From: Talinum fruticosum
Lineage: Eukaryota; Streptophyta; Magnoliopsida; Caryophyllales; Talinaceae
Assembly: GCA_021018815.1 (NCBI GenBank)
Contig: JAITYX010000002.1
Location: forward strand, 7,657,001 to 7,721,000
DNA: 64,000 bases
Direction: 5' to 3'
Shown: one piece after another, positions 27,664-41,800 of the stretch
Layout: the number at the start of each line of letters is the position of its first letter
How positions within the stretch are numbered: position 1 is the stretch's first letter
Made by a program: the position numbers and the translations under genes
The notes under the pieces: model-generated
Told to the model about the DNA's origin: nothing
The model's input: only the letters and a program-made list of their open reading frames with translations
Database searches by the model: none

Positions 27664-30042
27664 GATATTTCTGATTTAGAAAAATTATTGAACAATGATG
27701 AGCAAATCCAATACTCTAATAATTTTACACCCAAAATAATTTTTTATATACTATTTAAATTTAGCCTCTTATAAAAATGTGTCTTTACATTTAGCAACAT
27801 AAATAGGTGACGAAAAAAGTACTAAATTTTATTGCATGTCAAATACGATGATCGTTGTGATTTAAGAAGTCCAACTTTATAAAATTACCCCAAATAAATT
27901 ATAAGTTATCCACTATAAATATATTAGGTAAAGGATTATTGACGCTTTAATACTATGTGCTATCGATAAGTCTCGTAAATAATAAATTAGTACCCCAACA
28001 TGTCATTTTTTGGCAGTTTACTTTTTATATGTTTAAGGTTTTGATCACCAGGGTACAAAATTATTTTTAAAAAATAATATATTAGAGTACGAGTTTATTA
28101 TTTGTGTAATCCAAGGAACTTTTTTTTTTTTTTTCCCCACCGAGTCAATATTTCTGATATATATGATGGAGAACTGATAAGTAGAGCCTAGAGTGGCAAA
28201 CTGACGGGAAATATAAAGAAAAATCAACTTTCATATTTGACACTTGGGAAGAACTAAAAGGTTAAAAAAGGGAAAAGGTGAAGAAAGTAAACTGCGGCAA
28301 AAAATTTGTCATAAATAGCTATCATTACTGAAAGAGAAAAATCAACTTTTTTTTAAATTTATAAATTATTTTACTGAAAGGGAAATTTATGGTATAGTCC
28401 TGACTTTTGATCACTGTCACTTCTATCAGTAGTATTTTGTTCTCTTAATTAATTAGATATTTAAATGGGGCATACACTAAAAGCTAAGCATCTCAAAAAT
28501 AGGACGATGATGTAATTTTTTTTGAAAGCATACTAATCAATCAATTACCCCAAAATATGAGAAACATATTGATAATAATGAAAGATAATCAAAAAGATGA
28601 CAAGTGAAGTGAAGTGAAGTGGCATGAAAATGAAATGAAATGATTAGAGATAGGGTTCTTTTAAATGATAGTGCTTCAATCTTTGTCAATGTTTCACTCC
28701 TCCCAATTAGATGTCGTAACCTAATACAACCGTTATTTTCCTTCAGATTACATATCGTTAGACAGACTTATCCATGCAATGGGAGTCAAACAACGTTGTT
28801 TAAAATGTTTATACACGTTACATCAGTAAGGTTTGATATGACATACATGTGTAATTAAATAACTCGTTCAATCATGTTATAATAACCTTCTTCAAGACAT
28901 ATAAGTTGAGAGTAGTTAAGGCAAGGATGGTTTTCTGTATCAAGCATTGGGCATTGATGCTTCATCATCGTTTTCGAATATACGGAAGAATCTATTTTGA
29001 TATGTATTTAAATGAGGAGGGATTTTAGATCTATTTGTAAAATGAAATCTTTTACTATATGTGACTATATGTCATAATATCACGTTAAAATATTCCGAGT
29101 TTAATTAAAATTTATGTGTTTGTTTGTGTTGAAGGGTTTATATATATGTTGTATGAATGAATATGCAGACATTGACATAAATAAAAATAGGAATAAATAA
29201 AAATAGGAAAGGGAGAGCAATGCATGCATGGAAACAACGTACCATATGCTTAAAGTGGAAAATGAGGTTGAAATTTTTGAGTTGTTGCCAAATTCAAATT
29301 AAATAAATAGACGTCTCGTAGTGGGGTGCCCGACTTTCTAATGCTTTTCAGCCGCATTTTATGACCTTCTCACACTATCATCTCAAAATTTCTATCAAAA
29401 CAGGAATCATTACTCACCACCTGGTTTTCCCTTTCTTTTCTTTTTTAACCCTTTGATTTCTTCATCACCTTGCAAATTCTGGCCCCTACCATACCCATTT
29501 TGATTCTGAATGGTAATATATAAAGACTGATTTCATCTTGGTTTGTATATAGGATGTTATATTAGTGAATTTTTAATCGATTTTATCTTATCATAAGCTC
29601 TGATTAGTTTTGTAATTGAATAGAAATTGGATTAATACGATCTAATTCTTTAAAACGAATGGAATCACTCTATTTAACGGTGATTGATTGATTGATATGA
29701 ACTTACCAATCAGCCAACATAGTCTACGAGTAATGGGATCCACATTAATGGAATTTCGAGTCAAAGTTTGAAGTTCCTCCCCATACTCTTGTTAGGTGAT
29801 CGCTGCCTTTGCTTATTACTATAAGTCAGATATATCTTAGGGGAACAAATCTTGGATAAATATATAAGTAATAATTTCCAACTATATATATATACATTCA
29901 TCTAAATTATATATAATTACCTTCTAAATTCCAACAATATATATATATATATGCTGTCATGCCCCCAAGACAAAATTCAGCTACTAGGTTTGTCAATTAT
30001 TATTGCTTAGTGGTAAATTGATGAGGGATGACCATGGCAGTA
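27664..30042. other. Intergenic, AT-rich
   Basis: No gene seen. It contains a T-run near 28120, a short tandem AAGTG stretch at about 28602-28620, and TA-rich sequence at about 29885-29955. The right end should hold the 3'UTR of the HD-Zip gene. Confidence 0.5.
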
Positions 30043-31948
30043 CTACCAATGCAAGGATGGAGCTTGATCAACCGAGAATATATTGCATGGGTCTTCATAA
30101 TTAAACATACCCATTTCCTCCACTCTCGTTATCTGCTGGTTCTGGCTATAAGCCTTGCATAGCTGAAACCCATCCGACGTTGAGCCTGATGCAAAAGGAA
30201 AGGGATCGAATGTCCGGCGTGAAGACGATGAAGCTGATGATATTGATAATGGGATGTTCATGGAAGTGCTTTCGTTCGAGGCATCTCGGGAATTCGATGG
30301 AGCTTGGGTTGAGAGATTAATGCTGCTCTCTAGGGTTTTTGCTTCAATCCTTGCCTTCAAGTCCTTGAGCTGTTCATATGGGAAAATTTTCAAATGTTAT
30401 TGTTAAATGTGGTTCAGTATGGCAAAGTCGGGATTTTGGCCTTCAAGTCCCTTCGATCCTTTCGAATTTAGAAGTAAGGCCCTTGCAAAAGATTAATTGA
30501 ACTATTAATCCTTCTAGAAAAAGTAACATCTATCATGAATATTCCAATGGTGTGGAACTACGAGTTCTCTACCTAGAACACTATACTTGTCCTATTTATG
30601 ACCACCTACTTCTCATTGCTATTAATTAGATTATGGTGGGATGACAATTCTTTACTTGGTTTCAACAGGGATTATGATTACGATGTATCTTGAGCGTACT
30701 ATATATATATATATATCACCACGTTTACAGATCAAATATATATCGGTTTAAATAATGAGGCGCAAATACATGTGTCGTATGATAGCAGATGAAAAGTTCC
30801 AAACTTAAATCTAATGTAATTATAACTACAATCTCAATCACTAAGTAGGCGATTATTCTAAATAATAAACGTGTGAAATTAACGACTGACAACAATTGAT
30901 CTTACATACTTACAATGATGTGACTAGAAGCATGTAACAAAATAGGAAGAGGCCAAAAAATGGTAGTCCATATATCTGTATGCACATTTTGCACCCCTTC
31001 TAAAAGGTAGGTTTGGTTATGAAAGTATTTTCACCCCTTTCCCATTACTTTAAAGATTTGTATTGTATGAATGAATCTCTGGATATTTTGATACATTGAA
31101 GGGCCATATAGTTGTGCAGATTTTACATGAACCAGAAAAGAAAAGGACCACTGAGATGCTAGAAACATTGAACCACACTACTTTCCTCTAATAGTAGCTT
31201 CTTTATAAGTATCAGACAAAGGAGTGCTGATCCCATTTATGAAGACAAATCTGGTACTATACACATTGTTAGAATATAACGTTGCGTATCAAAGTATTTT
31301 TCTATTAGCACGATAAATCACATCGACTGTTATCATAAAACTTAACATATCTAGATTAATATGGCATATAAGTATTAACGAAAATTTTAACTTATTCATA
31401 AATATTTAATAATTATTCTACATTCAGATATGATATATGTGCGGAATGTAGTAGTGCTATTTTATACAACAAAGGTGTCCCGACAGCAATTTTTTAAATA
31501 AATCGAAATCGACTATCCTAAGTTTATCATTGAAAACAGAAAAAGAAAAAAGAAAGATGTGTACCTGGGAGAGTAGAGCAAGTTTCTCTTGTTCAAGGGA
31601 GCCATAGTCATGCTTAAGGGCATCATAGCTGGCTCTAAGCTTACCATATTCTCTCTCCAACTGCTTAGTCTTCCACCGGGCGCGGCGGTTCTGGAACCAA
31701 ATAGCCACCTGCCTGGGCTCGAGCCCTACTTCTTCTGCAATCTTGAGCTTCCTCTCAGGTTGAAGCTTGTTCTCCACCTCAAAATGCTTCTCCAAAGCCT
31801 TCACTTGTTCTATGCACAGTCTACTCTTTCTCATGCACAGTTGCCCGCCAGCACCTCCTGATCTGCTATCCTCATAGTCCTCCTCCTCTAGTCTATCTAA
31901 CATTGCTTGGAATTCCTCACTGTATATTGCCTTCTTCTTCTGTCCCAT
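30043..31948 (-). CDS. Homeodomain-leucine zipper class I transcription factor
   Basis: HD-Zip I proteins are plant nuclear DNA-binding dimers, often acting in stress or hormone responses. Exons: 31948-31565 and 30369-30043, giving 236 aa from [13 protein letters not shown]. The homeodomain spans about residues 40-97 and ends with the helix-3 signature [20 protein letters not shown]. The zipper follows with leucines at 97, 104, 111, 118, 125 and 132, running across the intron. The C-terminal half is Ser-rich. The homeodomain most resembles the ATHB-5/6/16 clade, so no exact orthologue is named. Upstream, a 19-nt exon at 32411-32393 (ATG...AAAG, donor GTCTCC) could splice to GGATGGGACAG at 31950 and add MNVASKG in frame. 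The protein stops directly after SLHW, where relatives carry further aromatic residues; the next codons read YC. Confidence 0.9.
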
Positions 31949-34900
31949 CCCTTTATAATTAATATTTCACCCCACAAATAATTAAATTGACCCAGCAATA
32001 ATGAAAAACAAATAACAAATTACTTACAAGCAAACTAGTTGCAAAAAGTATATATATGCTATTTTTCAGTAACTTATAAACATGGTATTATATAATATAT
32101 GAAATAAACTACACATTAAAAGTTTTCCTTATATATCATCTTTGAGAAAGCAAATGTTATTTTTGAGTAAAAGGTTTAAATGTCGAGATAACATCATTTT
32201 TCTTAAATTGGGTTATATTTACTGTCCCGCATAGGGCGTGACACATATCGTGGTCAATATTATATATATATATATATTGTAAGATAACACACAATATGTA
32301 TAATAAAAATCAGACTACGAATTGAATATAAGGTAGAACTTTTAAAAAAAATGTCTACTCCGAAAGAGTACAGATAGGGAGAGAGAGGAGACCTTTTGAA
32401 GCAACATTCATTGATGTGAGGGGTGTTTCAGAAACTGAGGGAAGTAAAAACTTCTGAATGATGGGAAGAAGAAACTGAGACCTATTTTGGTGAAGAGAAT
32501 TTGTGTGAGTTTAGAGGGGTGTGTTTAATGGAGGAATAGTCAAGCTTTTATTGTAGTATAGTAAGGGAGGCCCAGCTCCTCAGCAAAGTATAAATAGACA
32601 ACTGCTGCTGAACTAGTAGAGCTTGTCAAAGAAATTATTAATCTTGCCCCTGCTCAGAAAACAAAACTTACAAAAATTTTAAAAATTGCCTTGAAAGCCA
32701 AAGTAGTTGATGTTGAGTGAAAGGCAAAAACACCTTTTCCATTTATCATTGTGTCTTTTCTCACTCACTTTATTTTTTGTTTTTCTTCTTTTGATGGCTA
32801 CATTTTGAAAATGACATAAATTAAATTTTCAAATTAAAAGGATCCAATTTTTTTATCGGATTAAAATTCTCGGTTTTCAGCGACTATAATTTACAGATAT
32901 TAGTACGTACCAACACAGAATGACTAAGTGGACACAACATGAGAATATTACTCAATTTTTTTAATTATTTTCAAAACTCTAATAAGGCTTTTGGATTGGT
33001 CAACTATGGTTAAGTTTTAGCTATAGTAGATATAGCTATTTAACTAACTAATGGAACACAATTCAATAAAATGAACATTAAAAAAAAAAAAAAAAAGGTC
33101 GTATTGAAATTTTGTCATGAGTCATAACAAATAAAATTAGTAAAGAAGTATTTTGGAACAAAGAACACAATATGACACTACTATACCAAGAAGCTTATCA
33201 ACTTTCTAGAAATGTTGCCAAAAATGCTTCATCATATATGCAAGTACTTGTTTATTGAATAAAAAATTAAATTAGGTAGTCGGTCTTTAAATTTATTTAA
33301 AAATTTATTAAACACTACTTCAAACTTTATTGTTCAGTATAATCTAACTGTTATTCTCGATATTCATCCATTTTATCACATATTTTAGGCTTTATATACA
33401 TTTTTTCATATATGAATGAAATCAAACAAAACAAAATCAAAAATTTAAATATAAAGAAAAAAAAAGAGGACGCATTTCTTTGTTTGAAGAGAGATGATTT
33501 CTGAGTTGTTTCCTTATGTGACAAGAATTCTAGATGCTTTCTAAATCTTCATGAAAGGGGTTGTGTGTTAAAATAACAATAAAAAAAAAAGGTTATGTTA
33601 ATTACATATTGCCAAAATTACTAATATATGAGATTTTTTCAATGGTTTCTATTTAAGATAAATCATGTGGATGCCTTCTCCAACCAAAAACAAAAATGAA
33701 AATTATTTAAATAAAATAAAATAAAATCTTAGGATTTCGATCAGAATTCCAAGTGAGCCTCTTTGTAAGTTAACTCTAATAAGGTATATTTCTGTTTTTT
33801 AGCTACTCACAAATTTAATTGACAAATGGATGAATTCGTTACGGTGTCTTTTTATACAAATTTTTATATTTATATGAGAATATATACTCCCATATAATAC
33901 GTCATTATATTAGATTCGAAAAACTCCCTATTTTTCCTTTCATCCAATCATTTGTTGACACATATCCCGAGAGCATATATTCTTAGATGTATAATTTACG
34001 TTCTGTTCTTTTTTATCTTTAATATCTCCTCTTCGAATAGATTCACATAACCTAGAGCTTCACGCGAATACAAGCTAATATAATTATATATTGAGAATTA
34101 TAATACATCGATCAAACAAAAAAAAAATTATGGAAAAAACTTTGGTTTAAATTTTTTATATTAATTTTCACACCTCTTTTGTACCCAAAAAATTCTCAAT
34201 AAATCAAAAAACATGTGGTACCTAATTTCCGATACAATAATTATGAAAAATTGTTATTTTAATTTATGGAGTGATGTTGGATATTTTTCCTCTCCCTTCT
34301 CAAAAGTAGTTGCAAATAGATAAAAACGGATACTAAATTCAAACATTTTCGACCTCACTCAACCCTATATTTCCAAAGAAAAATTTGTAAAAAAATTTAC
34401 ACTTTAAATCTTCCGTCTAATTTTCCCTATCACTCAACTATCTACTAACATATGGATCACGAGTATCATGCATCATACTTCAGGGATTATAATGGGAAAA
34501 ATACTTTTTAAATGTCTTGCATGCTTTAACTTAAATTAATATATTATCATATGATCTAAAAGTACCAAATTTTAAACAGTTACAATTAATTATAAATCAT
34601 AAAACTTTAGTATTTGCATATTACATTGATAATAAACATCCTTATTAGGATCAACCCTGTTAGTAAAATAGTATTATACATGTCTACATTTTTGAAACAT
34701 TATAAATAAAAAGTTAATTTTATCCAATATATAAACGAGATCATCTTCTACTATTCAATCATACCAATTTTTAAATTTAAATAATAATAATATAATATTT
34801 AGATTAAGGTAAAAACACTTATTTTTGATACTATAATTAATAACTTACCTGGTAAATCTTTTAACTTTTAATTCACATGTCAATTTTCTGTTTGTTGACA

Positions 34901-36039
34901 ATGCAAGTTTTTCATCTTAGTCTTTCCTCTTTCTCTTCTTTCAAGGATGTGTTTTCCCCAACACAATCCTCTTAAACATAACATATCTCATCCTCAACTT
35001 TGTTCCCCCATCTAGGTTTAAGACCTATGTGTTATATACTAGACAATGCAATCACAAGATTAATCTCGAATCTCGAATCTCAAATCTCGATTCATAGCTA
35101 ATGCTTTAAAAAAAAAAAAAAAAGAGGGAACTATACCTTTATATGAAAATAACCAAACCCATCTAAATTTTAAATTTGATACATGCGATGATTAAGTAAG
35201 TTGGTTCCACTCAATCGTTATTCTCCTACAGTACAACATAACAAGTAATGAAAATGTTAATATATACCTTTACCTTAACATTAAAATTAAATATAAACGT
35301 ACTTGATTAACCTTGGAGAGTTGTAATTTGATTAAATTTGTAGAGGGAATTAGGGAAATATAGCTATATTAAGATTAATAAATTAAGTATGATGATCTAT
35401 ATTTGCCTAATGCATGCCATGACTCATGAGACATAAAGTGCAATGAATATGGGAATAAATTCAACAAATCTACCAAACTCTTTTGTTAATTGAGTCTACA
35501 CGGCTGGCTATACCTATATTTACATTAATATGTCAGTTGGCAAATGGGATTTTTTCTTATTTTTTTGTTGAAAAAAAAAAACAATTTTGATTTAGGGATT
35601 GTGGCGTGTGTTAGGGTGTCGGTAGTCAACACCACAACACTTTGCTTTGCACAAAATTTTCAAACAAATTTGACAAAGCATACAACTATAGGTGTCAATA
35701 TATACATATATATAGTATGAATTATGAAAACCAATTTTAATATTGAAAATAATAATATAATATATATATTTTTTTATGAATTTAGGTCCCTTATATGTCA
35801 TGTTTCCAAGAACACATTTATGCCATATTAATGTCGTGTTGAATCATACTAGCATTTCAATGAACTGACCAATTTAAAACACCAATTATCCGAATATTTG
35901 TGTGATATATTTGTCCATTTCTTAAATTTTAATTATATTTAATCATCATTGAATAATTCATTTTATTGAACATATATGTTTCTTATTAAAATGGCTAAAA
36001 ACCAACATTTTATTTTTTGATAGCAGGCTTACTTTGGCA

Positions 36040-36125
36040 CTACAATATAATAGAGAGGGGAATTGAACCTAATACTTAATGTACGCAAGATCTCAATCTT
36101 GACCACTAGCGTCATGACCTTATTG
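36040..36125 (-). repeat. tRNA-derived SINE-like fragment
   Basis: On the minus strand TAGTGGTCAAGATTGAGATC (A-box-like) is followed about 40 nt later by GGTTCAATTCC, close to the B-box consensus. A related inverted fragment with the words AAGACCTCATTGGT and TAACCACTA lies at about 23580-23650. No intact element ends were found. Confidence 0.35.
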
Positions 36126-36929
36126 GTATATTTGCTTGATAATGCGTGAAGTCTTTCAAATATTTTCTTTATAAAATTTTTTTCCTAAATTTAAATTTGA
36201 CCAAATATAGTATACTCTTAATTCTGAAACATAGTTTATAATATCTTAAGATATGAGAAAAATTAGAGATTTTAAAACGACTATAAATACTTATATGAAC
36301 CCTATCTTTCACCCTTTCTGAGGTTCGAATTTGAGATGGCACAAATTTATGTTGTGTGAGGAATTTATGGGTTGAAGATATTTAGGCTTGACATGTCCTC
36401 CCTAGATTTAATCAGTGCTTTGAACTTCCCTGAAATATGAGGTTTAAGCGGATAGACCTTATTATTAATGAAAAAAAACTCGTGTTAGGTTCATATTTGT
36501 AACAAGTATATACCCATAAACACAAAATATTCATGTGTTCTGTTCCTCTCTTTCTCTCATTTGGTTTGGGGTAGACTAGAAAATAATTTTGGGATAATTA
36601 CCCAAATTAGGTTTTTTGTTAGATTGATTAGCAAGTGTTTTCACATGATTTATGTGGTGATTACGTAACAATGAAGCCTGCCCAATATTTATCTCCAGGA
36701 AAAGTTAGTGAGAGCCCACATCCAAAATGTAGTGTCGGATGTTGAAAATAACTTAATTACAATTAGAGGGCGAAATTCTCACAGGAATATGCAACCATTT
36801 CAACAAAAGAATCCACCGTCCTATTACGTACCTTTTGCTTCTTTATTCATTGGGCACAAACCCTCAAAGTCACTCCTTTTAATTCCAAAGAAAAAATCTA
36901 TACTTGCTAAACCTATTTGTTTTAACTGC

Positions 36930-37060
36930 TAAAAATCAAGTGTTAACTGTTACGAACAATTATGCGTGATTACGACAACCTATTAGCTGTTATGAGTAGT
37001 TATGATTAACTATTACTAACTGTTACGAGTTATAAACGCTATTATAAATGATAAAACGTA
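36930..37060. repeat. AT-rich dispersed repeat, TAACTGTTA type
   Basis: Repeated units such as GTTAACTGTTACGA, AGCTGTTATGAG and TAACTGTTACGAGT. It is related in texture to 13320-13411, 19191-19310 and 58650-58870. Confidence 0.45.
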
Positions 37061-38807
37061 TGAACGATGAGTTGGAGAATTTGTTTGTTGCATTGATAGA
37101 TACAAAATGCACATTATATATTAACTATATGTAGGTGTTGTAAAGTGTTATAAACGCTAACTAGTAATAATATAACTGTACAACACATTACACGAACGGT
37201 GGAAGATTTAGTACATTATATACATGCTTGAGCGATAAAAGATAAATTTATGGACATTGAATTTTTTCAATTGGAATTTACTGACAATATGAATGAACAC
37301 ATCAAATCATTATGGATGACTCCATGGTCCATACCACTTAATTATTTTTATGAAAGACATATATCATGATCACCTCAAACAAAGAGAAAAAGGAGGATTA
37401 AGATGTGTTGAGTGGGGTGATTAAAAGAAATGCCAATTTAAGTTGCCTAAAAAGGAAACAAGCTTTTGCCATAGTCATAAAGCCTAGCCCTATAAAAGTG
37501 AGGCAAGAAGCTAGTCCTTGTAAACAAGCCTCCCCTTTGTTTTTTTAATTTTTATTTTTAAGAATACATAAATATAAATTAATCACATGGATTATGTAAG
37601 GTGGTTAGTTGCTTTCATAAGCCTAAGATTAAGATTGATGATGATGATGAGTGTGGGGTGGATGATATGCTTAGCTTTGAAAAGTGACTAATAACAAACA
37701 TTTTTAAACAAAAATACATGGTTGAGAGGTTTTCAAGGACCACCAAAAGTCAAGCTAAAATTTAAAGGAGGTGGTCCACTTTCTCTTTGCTCCTTCTAAT
37801 TATTTGCTAATACCCTTTTAAATTTAATTTCCTTGACAATAACTTTTTTACTGACACATTACAATGCTATTTATATGACCACTTGCCCTCCAACTGGGAA
37901 AAATTTAGTGCCCATGAAATGTTGCTAATCAGGGGAATGAGAGGTAATCAGAATTAACTCTATCATATGTGATAAGATTACCTTAAATATATGTTCATTT
38001 GCAGTGGATAAGATTCGTTGTTGCTATAGACAGGAAAATGTTCGTTGATACGTGTTTATTTTTTCGGTTTGAAGGGGGCGTAAAGAGCAATACAATAAGA
38101 CACTCCTATAGGAGATTCGCCTCTTAAGAGTATCAACAACAATCAACAGTAGTTCAAAGGAAGAAGGGGAAGAAGAAAAACTTGAGCCACAACTGCACTT
38201 GATACTTGATAGTTGATTGATGCTATTCGATCGGCAAGTGTTCTCAAAAGACTGAAAGAGACACCGTTCATTTGCATTTGCAAGACAAGGACGTCTTTAA
38301 AGTTGCCTATGGGAGCACATTAAGAGCAGAGGAGAGTGAATGTAGTTCACATCACACCACTCTAGTGTTGTAGTAGCAGTAGTTGTAGTACTCTTCAATT
38401 GAAAGATCGTGTTCATGTTGCTTTCAGCATATAGAATCCTAAACCTGCGCCAACTTGAGACCTGCAACAAAAGCTATATTCTCCTTGCGATGCACTATCT
38501 AAAAGCACTGTGATATAGCTCTTCGAGAATATATGACGAATGAATGGAATTTTTCGACAAATTAACCATAGACATCCACATTACATTCTACTCAAAACTT
38601 TGAGCAACTAGACTCTACAAACACTAGCTAGCTAGGATGTACTTGATACAAATCTACGAAGAACAATTATACGAAGCACTGGAATCTGTAAACTACAGCA
38701 TTCTGTACAATACTACCTAGAAATTATCTTATCCAAGTACATGAGGCCAGAACAGTGTAGCCCAATTGGTGAGCATCCGAACCTGGTGTGGTTCAGAGAT
38801 TGTAATG

Positions 38808-41800
38808 TCATTGAATTTTTCCTCGTAGTTCCGTGCCTTTTTTCTCTGGAATGGTAGTGGGGAGTGACGAGATTGATCTTAGAATCAACTTTCTACAGCT
38901 CCTCCAACCAGGAGATGGTTCAATGTCATAGTGAGGAGGTGAAACTCTTTTACTATTAGGAGATGTGGACTTGACACAAGTAGGTAGCATGTAGTCATCA
39001 TTCAACACCGTGGGGGCTTCATCCTCTGGCATTATGTTGAGATCTTCCTCAAAACAAGTTTCATCAGATTTGTCAGTTCTATGGGTTGTGCAGGATTGAA
39101 GAGTTGAAGGAAGATATGAGGCATTGCCACCAAAGTGAAAAGGCCGCCTCACTGGTTGCCCGGACCTGTTCCAAGGGAAAACGCCAGTCCTTAAATACAT
39201 AATAATTCTTCAGAGAATGTTGTGTACGACCAAGGAATGAACAAAAAGTCAGCTATGGAGAGATGACTTTCTTTTTTCTTTTTTAAAAAAAAGTGCCGAG
39301 ATAGAAAGGCCAATCTAAGTCTGTGGCAAGTGATATAGGTAACACGCACAAGACAATTTGTACCTCATATTTATTGAAGGCTCTGGTGTTTCCTGTTCCT
39401 GATGGTCTTCAACTGTTTCGGAAACTGTGTCAAATGAACCCGCATCTGTTGCACCTCTGTTGAAGGCATGTTCTTCAAATATGATACATTCATGTCCTAA
39501 GAAGCAGTAATGCAGAGAAAATTTATTTCAGTACTACACATGTATAGCAGCCAAGTTTTTAGCATCGGTTTTAAGCCACTGTCATGCACAGAAAGACCAT
39601 TGGATGAGCTACAGACTCTCCAGGGGAATTGAAGGTCTCCAGAAGAGAATTCATTTAGAATGAAAATATTAGTACTTAAAACTAGAAAGTGAAATGGGTC
39701 CTTTTAGTTGAGTTCTATGTCAGTTTAATATCAGATCAGGTTTGAACAGGTTGAAGGATTCCTCACATAGTGAAGTTAAGCAGGTATCAGGTCACTGTGG
39801 GTTCAGATCACATTTGGACTGCAATTTGTTTCTCAGAAAAGGTTGTCAAGAAAATGTAATGAATGTTGGTCAGGGATACAGGGCTAATCAATCAGTCGTG
39901 TCAAAAACAGGTTGTCTCATCTTGACTCTGAGCCAAGGTTAAGGGTCAGTTTCTACTGAAAATAATTGTGTAATCAAGCCACTAACCTTCTTTCCGACCA
40001 AAAGTATTCTTACACCCTTCACATCTGCAGCCCAGAGAGCATCCAACACCACCCTTGAAAAATAGATGAAACACCCTTGTCAGCATTTGAAAGTTCTAAA
40101 CATCATGAAATGCAAAGAGAGTGGGAAAAGTAAAGCACTAAACCTGAAAGCATTCACAGTATTTTTTCAGGCAACCAGACTTCTTACAGTTGCATCCTCT
40201 TTTATGTCTTGCTGAAGCTGGAGTGTTCAACGCATCCTTTATTTTCAGAATAATACGTTAGAGAAAAAGGAAATTTTAAGATTTTCAAAGTTAGTAAACA
40301 CAAGATGGTACCATATCCTACCCCATTATATGGAGTGCTGGAACATCTGATCACTTTAGGAGCAAATGCAAGTGGATTCCGAGATTCTATTTGTCGACGA
40401 GTTTCAAGAACCATTTCCTCGTGAATAGGCTTGTTAAAGCAATCCTGGCAATTACAAGGCTCAACACAGTATAATCCAGCTGCAAAACACTCGCAATAAC
40501 TGCACCAAAACAATGAGGAAATGAGGACAACTGTGCATATGAGAAGGGGATGCTTAGTTCGAAAACTAATATGCAATCAGCAATTTAACAATTGCAAATT
40601 TGCCGTAGTGATGACAGTTCCCCCCCACCCCCAACTTATCACTTTCATAAAATATAACTGACTTTGGAGCATGATATAAACAATATGTATGATTGAATGA
40701 CTATAAGTAGTCTAGCAAGTAAAAGCTAAAGTCTAGTGTGCAAACTTACAGCTTCAAGCACTTTGACCTCTTACAATTACATCGCTTGCAAGAATCTGTT
40801 TCTCCAACATTCTCTGACTTCTGCCTGCAAATGCAATATCAAACTGTGTCAACTGATACGACCACAGGTTTTCATTCATGTATGCTTTATACAACACAAA
40901 AAGTCATTATTTGGATAATAATGGCTACCGCAAGGTGTCTCAACAGCAGTCATCACTTTGTGAAGCAGGTGAAGTAGGTAGCAAACATCACAACATGAAA
41001 AATAAAAGTTTCGGGTTGAAGCACCATTGCAAGAGTTAATCACTAAACTGCAGTTGTATAAAATAGATAGCATCATTACACGGAGAAGAAAGGCTCAATA
41101 TAAGGTAGAGATTTGAAGAATACCTCTTCTTATTAGGAGAACACTGGAGAAACTCGATAGGCTCTCCAAGTATAGAATCCTGATCCACATTTTCAATCAC
41201 AGGAATTGCATCTTTGTGTCCATCACGGCTCATCCCAGCAGTGTCTGAGGCCAGTGAAGCACTACTGGAATTTGTATCTGAAGTAAGAGCATCAATAGAG
41301 GACACGGTGCCTGGAGAGCTTATTAATTGCCTTCTACAAGTCAGAGTTTGCCTCTTCACAATTATTTTCTCTCTTGTTGTAGCTGCCAGAGCATTTAAGT
41401 GCAAACCAATACCAGGCAAAAGAGATGAAAATTTGCTGCCTCCAGGTCTGTTGGCAACCTCACCCTTTTCAACGGATGTGTCCTTCAAAGTTGGAGAACT
41501 ATCAGCAGGATCAGATACCAATTTCTTATAATGAGATCCTGACATCTCATATATGAGGCAGCGTCTTCTTGTAACCTGCTGCTGCTTAGAACAAGATTAA
41601 AGCCAAGGTGAAGTGCCACTCAGTATAGATTAACATGAACAAGAGTTAACTCTAGAGCAAACACAAATAACAGCATTGGCCTATGAAAATGAAGAAGCTG
41701 AATCAAGAAGAAGTTGCCTATATGATAGAGATGTGATAATTGAACCTTGAGTTCATAGCAAATAAGATCCATGGCCCATAAGACACTTAATAAAGCATCA

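Larger units (their letters stand above)
32412..38807. other. Large AT-rich intergenic region
   Basis: About 6.4 kb without a supportable gene. The left end is the HD-Zip upstream region. A/T homopolymer runs occur at 33080, 35105 and 35570. A tRNA-like (SINE-type) fragment on the minus strand at about 36040-36125 contains GGTTCAATTCC. An AT-rich repeat lies at 36930-37060. A conspicuous simple repeat was not found elsewhere. The last kilobase (37900-38807) is less AT-rich and may include the TSO1-like gene's 3'UTR. Confidence 0.5.

Noticed and set aside
31589..31861. Plus-strand open frame opposite the HD-Zip homeodomain
   Set aside because: It is a shadow of the homeodomain coding strand.
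41214..41531. Plus-strand open frame opposite the TSO1-like exon 4
   Set aside because: Shadow of the coding exon; no independent evidence.
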